A DNA stretch of 35,798 bases from positions 1 through 35,798 of the forward strand of contig JAUVDN010000011.1 of assembly GCA_030595325.1 (NCBI GenBank), written 5' to 3'. The translations under genes and the position numbers were made by a program. Below are positions 10,043 to 17,903 of this stretch, one piece after another. The notes under the pieces were generated by a model, which was not told the origin of the DNA, did no database searches, and saw only the letters and a list, made by a program, of their open reading frames with translations. The DNA is from Gammaproteobacteria bacterium (GTDB taxonomy: Bacteria > Pseudomonadota > Gammaproteobacteria > SZUA-229). The number at the start of each line of letters is the position of its first letter. Positions within the stretch are counted from its first letter, which is position 1.

Positions 10043-10789
10043 TTAAATCTTGTTCTGAAGTTGACGACGAACTTCGTAAAGACAGACAGCGGTAGCGACT
10101 GAAATATTTAGACTTTCCACACTGCCCTGCATAGGTATAGAAATTAGCTCATCACATGCTTCACGTGTTAATCGTCGCATACCTTTGCCTTCAGACCCCA
10201 TCACCAGTGCAAGTCGATTACTCGCTTTTGTATCATAGATGGTCTGATCTGCATCACCACTTGTGCCCATGACCCAGACGTTGCTGTCTTTGATCTTTTC
10301 GATGGCTCGCGCCAGATTAGATACCATAATGTAGGGCACTGTTTCAGCCGCACCACTTGCTACATTACGCATAACAGGTGTTAAGGCAGGACTACGATTT
10401 TTTGATACGATAACAGCATCCACACCTACTGCATCAGCAGTCCGTAAGCAGGCACCGATGTTATGTGGATCTTGCACTTCATCCAGAACCAGAAGCAACA
10501 CAGATTCTTTTTCTAATATGTCATCAAGTGTAATGGCGTTAGAGTTGCTACATCGTATTTCGGCAGCAACACCCTGGTGACGAGCTTTAGGGCATTTTTC
10601 CTTTAATTTATCGTTGCTTATAGCCTGCAGAGAAACACCTGAATTTTTAGCCAGATCTAAAATAGTTTTTATGCGCTTGTCATTTCGACCCTGCTGCACA
10701 AAAACCTGTAAGATATTTTCCGGCTGATTTCGTATAGCCGCTTCAACAGCATGTATACCGTAAATTATCTCTTGTGATTTCTTTGACAT
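10043..10789 (-). CDS. rlmB: 23S rRNA (guanosine-2251-2'-O-)-methyltransferase
   Basis: RlmB methylates the 2'-OH of G2251 in the peptidyl-transferase centre using AdoMet. It is a SpoU/TrmH-class enzyme of 248 residues, close to the E. coli length. An N-terminal substrate-binding domain (IYGIHAVEAAIRNQPENI, about 8-25) precedes the knotted SPOUT domain with the three SpoU motifs: LDEVQDPHNIGACLRTADA, ALVMGSEGKGMR and IPMQGSVESLNISVATAVCL. It starts 18 bp after rnr ends; rnr-rlmB is a conserved gammaproteobacterial operon. Confidence 0.96.
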   Translation of the reverse strand: MSKKSQEIIYGIHAVEAAIRNQPENILQVFVQQGRNDKRIKTILDLAKNSGVSLQAISNDKLKEKCPKARHQGVAAEIRCSNSNAITLDDILEKESVLLLVLDEVQDPHNIGACLRTADAVGVDAVIVSKNRSPALTPVMRNVASGAAETVPYIMVSNLARAIEKIKDSNVWVMGTSGDADQTIYDTKASNRLALVMGSEGKGMRRLTREACDELISIPMQGSVESLNISVATAVCLYEVRRQLQNKI

Positions 10790-10807
10790 AATTCCAGCTG
10801 ATAATTA

Positions 10808-13255
10808 TTAGTCTTCCGAAAGCAATTCAAAGTCAATTTTACGTTCGTCCATGTCAACACGTGCCACACGGATCCTGACTTTATCATTCAGACCAAACTG
10901 CATTCCTCTATTCTCACCGACAAGCTGATGCGTTTTAGGATCAAAAACATAATAGTCTTTAGGAAGATTAGTAATATGTATCAGACCTTCAACAAAATGT
11001 TCATCGAGTTCAACGAACAGACCAAAACCAACAACACCGGTTATACGCGCATCATAATCATGCCCGATCTTATCCAGCATGTATTCACACTTAAGTGCAA
11101 ATTCAGCATCACGTGTTGCTTCATTGGCTCGGCGTTCATTATTTGAACAATGCTCGCCCATCTGAACCATTTTTTCCTGGCTATACATGTAATCCGCTTT
11201 TTTGTGTTTACGTATTATATGTTTCAATGCGCGATGAACCAGCAGATCAGGATAGCGGCGAATAGGTGAAGTAAAATGAGCATAATGCGTTAACGCAAGA
11301 CCAAAGTGCCCTGAATTTTCAGCCACATATACTGCCTGCTTCATCGAACGTAGCATCAACGTCTGTATCATATGAAAATCATCACGCTGTTTTATTTGAG
11401 CACTAAGCTCTGCATAATCACTTGAAGTAATTTTCCTCGATGGAGCGCCTAGTTTTAGATCAAGGTCAGACAAGAAACCGCGAAGATCCTCAATCTTTTC
11501 ATCAGTAGGGTCTTCATGCACGCGATACAGACAAGGAGATTTACTTTTAGCGATATATTTTGCCGCACAAACATTTGCGGAAATCATACATTCTTCAATA
11601 ATCTTGTGCGCATCATTGCGTACTGAAGGACGGATACTTTCGATACGTTGATCTTTAGTAAAGTTAATAACCGTTTCAGTGGTATCAAATTCAATCGTTC
11701 CTCGATTTGTTCTTGCTCTATCGAGACTCTTGTACATGTTATTTAAATTAACTATGTGCGGGAAAACTTCAGCAGAAATAATACCTGAAGAATTATCTTC
11801 CAGCGCTTCTGCAACCTGCGTATAAGTAAGGCGTGCGTGAGAACGCATTACACCTTCTTTAAAATCATAACTATCGATTTCGCCTTCCTTGTTGATGAAC
11901 ATCTCACAGACCATACACATACGATCAACATCAGGATTGATTGAACACAGTCCATTAGATAATGCTTCTGGCAACATAGGCACAACACGGCCCGGAAAAT
12001 AAACCGAAGTCGCACGCTCATAAGCTTCGACATCAAGCGGTGATCCAATGTCAACGTAATGAGCGACATCAGCAATAGCGACTAATAACCGCCAACCATT
12101 ATCTGTCGGCTCACAATAAACGGCATCATCAAAATCTCTGGCATCTGCACCATCGATGGTTACCAAAGATAATGAACGTAAATCTAAGCGTCCAAGTTTA
12201 TCTTTATCTTTTACTTCAGCACCAAACTTATCCGCCTGTTGCATTGCAGCATCAGGGAATTCATTTGGAATAGAATGATTGTTGATGGCGATTTCTATTT
12301 CCATACCCGGCGCCATATGGTCACCGATAATACCAATAACCTTGCCTACCATCTGTTTTCTTTTGGTAGGCTGACTAGTAATTTCAACTTTTACGATTTG
12401 TCCGGGCGTTGCATCGCCAAACATATCCGATGGGATCATTATATTTTGCGTGATACGTTTATTATCTGGAACCACATATGAAACACCATCATCAGCAAAC
12501 AAACGACCGACAAGTGTTGTATTGGCACGCTCATGCACACTGATGATAGAGCCTTCTCGACGACCACGTCTATCGACACCGGTGACGGCGCCAATGGCAA
12601 GGTCACCATGCAATACACTGCGCATCTGTTTAGCGCTCAAGAACAGATCATCTCCGCCCTCTTCAGGCACAAGAAAACCGAAACCATCTGCATGCGCGAT
12701 AATATGACCACGGATGAAATGTTTCTCATCAACAGGCAGGTAACCACCACGTCGATTCTGGATTAATTGGCCATCACGAACCATGGCACCCAATCGACGG
12801 CTAACCCCTTCTTCCTGGTCTTCACGAACTTTTAATGCTTTAAAAACAGATGACTGCGTCATCATGCCTTTCTTGGTAATTGTTTTAAGTAATAAAGTGC
12901 GACTCGCTACTGGATTTTCATAACGCTTGGCTTCTGACTTTGCATCTGGGTCATTCTCCGCACCTTTCATTGTTAAGACACGTTTTATCAAGTGTTTCTT
13001 AGATGAGCGTTTTTTCTGATCTGTATTTTTAGAGTCTATTTTTTTAGAGCCCCGCTTCTTAGACGATGCTTTCTTCTTTCTTACTTTTTCAGATGTTGCT
13101 TTCTTCTTAGGAGGCCATTTCTTCTTAGGCGCTCTTTTCTTCTTAGTAGACTTTTTAGAGGCCACGTCATCCAGCACTTTATCGTTGACTGGTGATTTTT
13201 TAGCAGCACGCTTTTTAAATTTACTTACAATTTTGTTTTTAAGTTTTTTTAACAT
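10808..13255 (-). CDS. rnr: Ribonuclease R with an N-terminal lysine-rich extension
   Basis: RNase R is a 3'-5' exoribonuclease that degrades structured RNA. From ATG 13255 the protein has 815 residues. A further in-frame TTG at 13270 would add five residues, but ATG is preferred; neither has a clear ribosome binding site. Order: Lys-rich segment 1-95 (35 Lys, 6 Arg), winged helix about 100-180, cold-shock domains, RNB domain with TIDGADARDFDDAVYC (metal-binding aspartates), then S1 near the end. The E. coli enzyme begins at the equivalent of residue 102 here and has its basic tail at the C terminus. This protein instead ends at DERKIDFELLSED, right after S1, with no basic tail. Divergent from tRNA-Leu. 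Confidence 0.95.
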   Translation of the reverse strand: MLKKLKNKIVSKFKKRAAKKSPVNDKVLDDVASKKSTKKKRAPKKKWPPKKKATSEKVRKKKASSKKRGSKKIDSKNTDQKKRSSKKHLIKRVLTMKGAENDPDAKSEAKRYENPVASRTLLLKTITKKGMMTQSSVFKALKVREDQEEGVSRRLGAMVRDGQLIQNRRGGYLPVDEKHFIRGHIIAHADGFGFLVPEEGGDDLFLSAKQMRSVLHGDLAIGAVTGVDRRGRREGSIISVHERANTTLVGRLFADDGVSYVVPDNKRITQNIMIPSDMFGDATPGQIVKVEITSQPTKRKQMVGKVIGIIGDHMAPGMEIEIAINNHSIPNEFPDAAMQQADKFGAEVKDKDKLGRLDLRSLSLVTIDGADARDFDDAVYCEPTDNGWRLLVAIADVAHYVDIGSPLDVEAYERATSVYFPGRVVPMLPEALSNGLCSINPDVDRMCMVCEMFINKEGEIDSYDFKEGVMRSHARLTYTQVAEALEDNSSGIISAEVFPHIVNLNNMYKSLDRARTNRGTIEFDTTETVINFTKDQRIESIRPSVRNDAHKIIEECMISANVCAAKYIAKSKSPCLYRVHEDPTDEKIEDLRGFLSDLDLKLGAPSRKITSSDYAELSAQIKQRDDFHMIQTLMLRSMKQAVYVAENSGHFGLALTHYAHFTSPIRRYPDLLVHRALKHIIRKHKKADYMYSQEKMVQMGEHCSNNERRANEATRDAEFALKCEYMLDKIGHDYDARITGVVGFGLFVELDEHFVEGLIHITNLPKDYYVFDPKTHQLVGENRGMQFGLNDKVRIRVARVDMDERKIDFELLSED

Positions 13256-13327
13256 ATAAAATAATGACAATTAAGTCGATAATCGACACCAGCAGTAATT
13301 CAGAGATAAAAGATTAACTATGGCAAA

Positions 13328-13356
13328 TTGACAAAGACATATTCGCCTTGTAAAGT
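13328..13356 (+). promoter_or_regulatory. Sigma-70 promoter of tRNA-Leu
   Basis: TTGACA (13328-13333), a 17-bp spacer and TAAAGT (13351-13356) are followed by a GC-rich discriminator and then the tRNA start at 13380. The perfect -35 and spacing fit a stable-RNA promoter. Confidence 0.7.
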
Positions 13357-13379
13357 TCGCTACTTGAAAATTTCTCACT

Positions 13380-13466
13380 GCCGAGGTGGCGGAATTGGTA
13401 GACGCGCTAGCTTCAGGTGCTAGTGGGCTTAGGCCCGTGGAGGTTCAAGTCCTCTTCTCGGCACCA
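13380..13466 (+). tRNA. tRNA-Leu (anticodon CAG), CCA encoded
   Basis: The 87-nt cloverleaf has acceptor stem GCCGAGG / TCTCGGC, a D-arm with GGTAGAC, anticodon stem CTAGC/GCTAG around loop TTCAGGT (anticodon CAG), a long class II variable arm (GGGCTTAGGCCCG), T-loop GTTCAAG, discriminator A and an encoded CCA. The last 27 bases (13440-13466) plus the next T recur at 20872-20899, so this is the attachment site of the island downstream. The gene is intact. Confidence 0.97.
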
Positions 13467-13467
13467 T
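13440..13467 (+). repeat. Island attachment site, left copy (attL) in the tRNA-Leu 3' end
   Basis: This 28-bp direct repeat begins GAGGTTCAAG and ends CGGCACCAT. It is identical to 20872-20899 and covers the T-arm, acceptor 3' strand and CCA. Flanking bases differ on both sides, so the repeat ends here exactly. A tRNA 3'-end duplication of this kind is the usual footprint of tyrosine-recombinase integration. Confidence 0.88.
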
Positions 13468-13607
13468 AACTCGCTATTTTAGCACTCCCTAATAAATATC
13501 ACAAATCATTGTTTTTATTAGTCTTTAAGTAACACACTTAACACCATACAAATTATGAACCCTGTCTCGAGTTGTCCTGAATAGCCCCGATTTTGGCGCG
13601 ATTTTAA

Positions 13608-13623
13608 CACGTGAGTGGCGCGC
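13608..13623 (+). repeat. Near-end direct repeat, left copy
   Basis: CACGTGAGTGGCGCGC here matches CACGTCAGTGGCGCGC at 20798-20813 with one mismatch in 16. The copies lie 141 bp and 59 bp inside the two att copies. They may be arm-type recombinase or excisionase sites, or simply remnants. Confidence 0.5.
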
Positions 13624-13711
13624 GTTACTTACCGCACTACAATAGATCTCAATTGGATATATTTTATCTAAATTATTCTCTGTATATGGCTTAATTAGGC
13701 ACTTGCGTCAG

Positions 13712-13748
13712 AAAGCTTTCATGTTGAACTAATCAGCATGAAAGCCTT
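13712..13748 (+). promoter_or_regulatory. Inverted repeat enclosing a start codon
   Basis: Left arm AAAGCTTTCATG (13712-13723) and right arm CATGAAAGCCTT (13737-13748) pair at 11 of 12 positions around a 13-nt loop. The right arm contains the ATG of the exported-protein gene (13738), so the mRNA hairpin could mask the start codon. Function is inferred only. Confidence 0.4.
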
Positions 13749-14259
13749 ATTTATTTACATATTCCTAAATATAATTTATCTCTCACCATCAAATGTTGAG
13801 GCTAGCCCTGCTCTACTACGCGGAACATTTGGCTTTGAATATATAACCCCTGGAACTAGCGTTGAACACAACTATAAAACCACCATGATGTCATTAGGTA
13901 CTGAATTCAGAATTAATGACAGCCTGAATTTCATCGCCGCCGGTTCATTTGGAGAAACAGGAGTAACACAAGGTGTAGAATCAAAATATGACTTACTTTT
14001 CAAATACAACAAATTTGCACACAAATACCTGAAAGCTGGATTAATATTGGGATACACCAATTCAACCATTGTCTATCAAACATGTGCGCTAAGAATGCCT
14101 GATTTCTGCACAACACACAAAAAAGAAGATTTGGGCGCAGTTTATGGTGCAAGCCTTGACCTTACAGTGAGTAGCAACACTGTCATTATTGTTAGCTTAT
14201 TAAAAGGCGGACACCTAGACCTGACACGCTTATCTATTCTTCTATCTAGACCTTTTTAA
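13738..14259 (+). CDS. Small exported protein, probable outer-membrane beta-barrel-like
   Basis: This 173-residue protein begins with a signal peptide (MKALFIYIFLNIIYLSPSNVEA, cleaved near VEA-SPA). The rest is alternating hydrophobic and polar strands with glycines and aromatics (GTFGFEYITPGTSVEH, SLNFIAAGSFGE, GLILGYTN, YGASLDLTV) and a terminal Phe, as in small outer-membrane barrels. Two cysteines in the middle (CALRMPDFC) could form a disulfide. No family is recognized. The ATG lies inside one arm of an 11-of-12-bp inverted repeat (13712-13723 with 13737-13748), and no Shine-Dalgarno is evident. It is the first island gene after the tRNA and converges with the 99-residue gene 6 bp downstream. 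Confidence 0.65.
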   Translation: MKALFIYIFLNIIYLSPSNVEASPALLRGTFGFEYITPGTSVEHNYKTTMMSLGTEFRINDSLNFIAAGSFGETGVTQGVESKYDLLFKYNKFAHKYLKAGLILGYTNSTIVYQTCALRMPDFCTTHKKEDLGAVYGASLDLTVSSNTVIIVSLLKGGHLDLTRLSILLSRPF

Positions 14260-14265
14260 CAACAA

Positions 14266-14565
14266 TCAGTCCTTACGCTCATATGTCGGTTGCTCATATT
14301 GGCTGTAATCAATGAATTCCTCCTGCCAGTGAGAAGACAGTTCGGCCTTTCGCTGTTCAATTGATTTGCCAAAAATAGCTTGATGACAAGAATTCATTAA
14401 ACCAGACATCTCATCATTTGAAACTATTCCCATAAACACACCAGCTCGCATAAAACCCTCAAGGCGATGACGTTCAACGGGAGACGCTTTGTAACCCTCT
14501 TTAGATGCCAAAAATAACTGGCTTAAGCGTTTCTCTACTTCATTTATATATTTGTCTTTATTCAT
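14266..14565 (-). CDS. Hypothetical island protein, 99 residues
   Basis: No family is recognized. The preferred ATG at 14565 gives a charged, mostly helical soluble protein beginning MNKDKYINEVEKRLSQLF. A start at 14604 would add 13 hydrophobic residues and run close to the palindrome at 14611-14628, so it is less likely. The protein has a central RHRLEGFMRAGVF segment and an acidic/aromatic C terminus (EEFIDYSQYEQPTYERKD). It is divergent from the WD40 pseudogene, with the palindrome between the two starts, so the two may share regulation. Confidence 0.6.
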   Translation of the reverse strand: MNKDKYINEVEKRLSQLFLASKEGYKASPVERHRLEGFMRAGVFMGIVSNDEMSGLMNSCHQAIFGKSIEQRKAELSSHWQEEFIDYSQYEQPTYERKD

Positions 14566-14610
14566 ATCAACTTTAAGACTACATGAAATAACTATAATAA
14601 CCACTAGAAC

Positions 14611-14628
14611 ACGTCATTAAATGACGCA
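14611..14628. promoter_or_regulatory. Palindromic operator candidate, copy 1
   Basis: The pattern is ACGTCATTAAATGACGCA; its core, 14612-14626, is a perfect palindrome around one central base (CGTCATT-A-AATGACG). It sits between divergent gene starts (14565 on minus, 14642 on plus). A second copy of the same pattern, ACGTCA-N5-TGACGCA, is at 17786-17803, upstream of the Sel1 gene. Confidence 0.55.
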
Positions 14629-14641
14629 CCACTTCTGTAAT

Positions 14642-15271
14642 ATGTCTGGACTCCTTCACTTTTTAGGCATAAAGATAACATTGACAAATACAGACACTTC
14701 CACCAAACACCTGACGATTTCTGAGCATATCGTCGATATACTCTCAATACATTGTGATACAAAGAACAATGAATTATTTGTTATCGGCGCTTATGACTAA
14801 ATAGCCCTAACTACGCTACATGGCGAGATCATAATAATACAGGAGCTACCGGAAGCATCTAAGGTAATCGCTCAACAACGCACACCAGCGGGTTGGCAAC
14901 TTATATGCCTAAACAACACAAGCTTAACTAACTACGTTTTAAAAAATGACAGCATTGTAGGAATAACACTTGAGCTACCTCACAATAAGCCTCAAACAGC
15001 AGCCTGGAGTCCCAGTGGTCAGTACGTCGCAATTGGTAGTGAAGGCACTACACTATCCGTTTGGGACACACAGACAGGGAGAAAACTAATGCAAAAACCA
15101 ATACTCTGGAACAAAAAAGATGAATCAGAGTTCATTAATCCACCCTCCCTCTCAGTTATAGCATGGAGCGACAATGGTGAAGAAATTATTACAATCGCAG
15201 AAGCTATTATTTCGAAAACCATTCTTGTCTGGAATTTTAAAACAAGAAAATTATTATCTATAATTGAGTAG
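14642..15271 (+). pseudogene. WD40-repeat (beta-propeller) protein, interrupted by one stop codon
   Basis: One frame from ATG 14642 to TAG 15271 encodes 208 residues but is broken by a single in-frame TAA at 14798-14800. The part before the stop ends NELFVIGAYD; the part after continues IALTTLHGEIIIIQELPEA. Two WD40 blades are legible in the 3' half: AAWSPSGQYVAIGSEGTTLSVWD and VIAWSDNGEEIITIAEA followed by ILVWNFKTRKLL. The only ATG-initiated open piece downstream (15089-15271) begins in the middle of a blade, so it is not a separate gene. The region is short for a full seven-blade propeller, so more of the gene may be lost. A stop read through or an assembly error remains possible. Confidence 0.65.
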
Positions 15272-15332
15272 TAGTTTTCTTACAGTAACTTCATACACGA
15301 AAAATATTTAACAAGTAGGCGAGGATTGAATA

Positions 15333-15641
15333 GTGATTGAATACACAATAAATGAAATTGTTTCTAACCTAACACCGAGTGATGGACCAGATCTAAAAGG
15401 TATGGAATTCGATATATACAACAGCTTTGATGACACCCTCAACGTTATTTCACAAGAACTTACTAATAACCCACACTATATGATAGTAGTCAATTTAGAA
15501 GTTACTGACGATGTAAAACATTTAATGGATATTGCCTCTTCCTTAAAAATCTTCTGGAATAATGTTCAATACCATTACTTTGAAGCAAGCACTATTGACA
15601 AACATATAAAGATAGAATGGTTTTACAGTTTGTTACCATAA
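15333..15641 (+). CDS. Hypothetical island protein, 102 residues
   Basis: The protein starts at GTG 15333 with a good ribosome binding site (AGGCGAGGA, 15318-15326). It is acidic, with no signal peptide or membrane helix. Its alternating strand and helix pattern (YMIVVNLEVTDDVKHLMDIASSLKIFW) suggests a small alpha/beta fold; no family is recognized. It is 61 bp after the WD40 pseudogene and just before a WYL-domain remnant on the same strand. Confidence 0.55.
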   Translation: MIEYTINEIVSNLTPSDGPDLKGMEFDIYNSFDDTLNVISQELTNNPHYMIVVNLEVTDDVKHLMDIASSLKIFWNNVQYHYFEASTIDKHIKIEWFYSLLP

Positions 15642-15978
15642 TAGAAAAGGGATCTTTTTATGTTACCGGTAAGGCTATTGTCAGTGGGAAAAAGTATGAC
15701 GCACTAGCAAATAAATTTAACCCTAACTCATTACTTTTAAAGCATGGATAAAAAAAGACAGCCAGGCATTTAATCATGTACTGGAAACACGACTTAGTAC
15801 TGACCAAAAAATTAAATATGTTGATGATGGCCTAATCGTCACTGCTAAAATATACGAAACCATAGAGTTAAAATGGTGGATATTGGGTCTCGGTGAGAGA
15901 ATTAAAGTTCTTAAACCTAATTCACTTCAAGAAGAAGTAAAAAAGACCGTCATTGCCGCAGCGAAGTTATATAAATAG
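15641..15978 (+). pseudogene. WYL-domain protein remnant (3' end)
   Basis: The frame 15748-15978 has no sensible start but encodes a typical WYL-regulator C terminus: an SxDQKIKYVDDGLIVTAKIYE strand region, ELKWWILGLGERIKVLKP and NSLQEEVKKTVIAAAKLYK. In the family this is the end of the WYL extension domain, after about 250 missing residues. A second frame upstream (15641-15751) encodes a short strand-rich stretch ending at TAA 15749-15751; it may be the preceding part joined through a frameshift in the A-rich tract at 15750-15756, but its identity is uncertain. No intact gene is present here. Confidence 0.6.
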
Positions 15979-16007
15979 TTTTAACGCCAGACATCACCTG
16001 GTTTATC

Positions 16008-16199
16008 TTATGCCTTCATTGTTGTCATGATTTTGTTTGAGTATGACTTAACCCAGCCTTCTTTCTTTGCACATTCCAGAAAATAGCGAAGTATTTCGTC
16101 TTCAACAGGCGTATTTGGCTTCCCATGTTCACGAAACTCTTCGTAATCATCAAAAAGCAGTTCTTTGCATTTATCAGTAAGTTGAATGTTGTATGCCAT
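16008..16199 (-). CDS. Hypothetical 63-residue island protein
   Basis: ATG 16199 is chosen because GAGGGGG lies about 7 nt upstream; the ATG at 16220 directly abutting the nucleotidase stop would add seven residues without a ribosome binding site. The protein is small, soluble and acidic in the middle (DDYEEFREHGKPNTPVEDEI), with a basic C terminus. No family is recognized. It lies 21 bp after the 5'-nucleotidase gene and is probably in the same transcript. Confidence 0.6.
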   Translation of the reverse strand: MAYNIQLTDKCKELLFDDYEEFREHGKPNTPVEDEILRYFLECAKKEGWVKSYSNKIMTTMKA

Positions 16200-16220
16200 A
16201 ACAGTGCCCCCTCTACTCAT

Positions 16221-17120
16221 CTATGATCCTTTTTTTACCAGATTAGCAATGCCATGTGGCACATGGCCAGTTGATACATGTTCACTAGCCGATTCACAAT
16301 GAACAAGCTGATCATCAAAAAACATATCCGCATCAAACGCCTTTAAAAACTCACCTTTATCCATACCACCAAGAAACAGTGCCTCATCAATTCGAATATC
16401 CCACGCTCTTAGTGTACGTATGACGCGCTCGTGAGCTGGTGCTGATCGTGCTGTCACCAAAGCCGTTCGTATAGGAGATTCATCTACTGGAAACGATGCC
16501 TGGATACGGTGTAGCGCAGATAGAAAGTCTTTAAACGGCCCACCAGGCATAGGTTCTTGAGCTGATTTTTTTTCTGATGCCACAAAGGCTTTCAACCCTC
16601 TTTCTTTATATATTCTCTCTGAATCATCAGAAAATATAACAGCGTCACCATCAAAAGCAATTCTTAATTGGTCATTGTTTTTGTTTGATACCTTTGCTGG
16701 CACAATGGTTGCGGCTGCATACCCCATTTCAAGTGCTTCTTTTACATCCTGAGCATCTGTGGATAAAAACAGATCGACAGCAAATGGTTTTACATATCTG
16801 TAAGGTGTATCACCACTGGTGAATGCCGCTCTACTTATATTCAAGTCTCGAGCCTGTATCGAATTAAATACACGTAAGCCCGTATCGGCGCTATTCTTAG
16901 AAAGTAGAACAACTTCAACTTTTGGTTTGTCTACATCTTTGTCATTCAATGCGAGTAATTTTTTCACTAGGGAGAATGCAGAGCCTTCATCAAGCATTTC
17001 ATCTTCATGATCGATTTGATACCTGCAATATGCCTCGACACCCTCTTCGACATATACGCGATGGCTTTCTTCCATGTCGAATAAGGCGCGTGATGAAATG
17101 GCTACTGTTAATTTATCCAT
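16221..17120 (-). CDS. 5'-nucleotidase, cytosolic NT5C1-like family
   Basis: This 299-residue protein matches bacterial members of the cytosolic 5'-nucleotidase family related to vertebrate NT5C1 (Pfam 5_nucleotid-like PF06189), which hydrolyse nucleoside monophosphates. The opening LTVAISSRALFDMEESHRV, the VEVVLLSKNSADTGLRVFNSI block (about 70-90), YVKPFAVDLFLS, and the HAD-type acidic motif AFDGDAVIFSDDSE (about 154-167) are characteristic. The LVTARSAPAHERVIRTL and LFLGGMDKGEFLKAF blocks complete it. No signal peptide, so it acts in the cytoplasm. Its ATG overlaps the restored-frame stop of the Sel1 gene by 8 bp, indicating former or present translational coupling. It appears intact. Confidence 0.85.
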   Translation of the reverse strand: MDKLTVAISSRALFDMEESHRVYVEEGVEAYCRYQIDHEDEMLDEGSAFSLVKKLLALNDKDVDKPKVEVVLLSKNSADTGLRVFNSIQARDLNISRAAFTSGDTPYRYVKPFAVDLFLSTDAQDVKEALEMGYAAATIVPAKVSNKNNDQLRIAFDGDAVIFSDDSERIYKERGLKAFVASEKKSAQEPMPGGPFKDFLSALHRIQASFPVDESPIRTALVTARSAPAHERVIRTLRAWDIRIDEALFLGGMDKGEFLKAFDADMFFDDQLVHCESASEHVSTGHVPHGIANLVKKGS

Positions 17121-17711
17121 AACAAGAATTTTTATTTAGTAAGTTATCATCAAGAAACCAATCGATTTTAAGAGAATCTGGCAACCAATCACTTATTCCT
17201 TCAGAAATAATAATAAAATCACGCATTTCCTGTGCACTTATAGAACCACGTGATGCTGCTTCATTATACCAATATCCCAATCAGGCACTCCGCTACCCTC
17301 ACCGATTCTGTGCATATCAGCAAGTAACTCTTGCGCCTCAACCATTTCAGCCTCAGCGGCAACTTCAAAATGCTCATACGCAAGATCAATATAATTAATA
17401 AAAACCTCTTCAGAAAGCCTTCTTCCACCAGATCCTAACAATCGAAAATATTTAGCTAATTCAAAATTTGCAGCTATGTGCCCTTGCTCATAGGCTGCAT
17501 ATGCATAATGCTCAAAAATTTGCTTATTTTTATAACGAAACAGCAGTGCAAGCTCATATTGAGCATCAACACTCCCGAACTTTGCTATAAGCAGGACTAA
17601 ATATTTAGGCTTATTATTTACTACGTAATCCCCACGCATCATTTTTAAAACTAACTTAAATACCTTATGACGTAATGGTGTAATAATATAATTAATAAAA
17701 TTTAATATCAT
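17113..17711 (-). pseudogene. Sel1-repeat protein with a frameshift near its 3' end
   Basis: The gene reads in one frame from ATG 17711 to about 17282, then continues in the -1 frame to TAA 17113-17115. In the first frame, Sel1-like repeats are visible: DAQYELALLFRYKN, HYAYAAYEQGHIAANFELAKYF and AEAEMVEAQELLADMHRIGEGSGVPD. In the second frame the continuation LGYWYNEAASRGSISAQ is an excellent next Sel1 unit, followed by an acidic tail ending NSCYG. A one-base loss in GATTGGG (17276-17282) explains it; as written, the first frame runs on to a stop at 17238 with an unrelated tail. The restored stop overlaps the nucleotidase ATG. An assembly error is possible. Confidence 0.7.
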
Positions 17712-17785
17712 ATTGCTACCCTTAAGTGTGATTTATAGAGAGTTGACTTTAGATATAGTCATATATTGAACTATAAATGAACATT

Positions 17786-17803
17786 ACGTCAGAATATGAC
17801 GCA
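17786..17803. promoter_or_regulatory. Palindromic operator candidate, copy 2
   Basis: ACGTCAGAATATGACGCA shares the arms and spacing of copy 1 at 14611-14628 (ACGTCA-N5-TGACGCA). It lies about 75 bp upstream of the Sel1/nucleotidase transcription unit, where an operator would be expected. Confidence 0.5.
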
Positions 17804-17903
17804 TCATAAGAGATTTTCATTAAATTTAGAATTATACGTAGGGTTTGTAAAACACGTACTAGGAAGAAGTATCGAAGTTACTTAGGGTACTCGAAAAAGC
17901 TAT

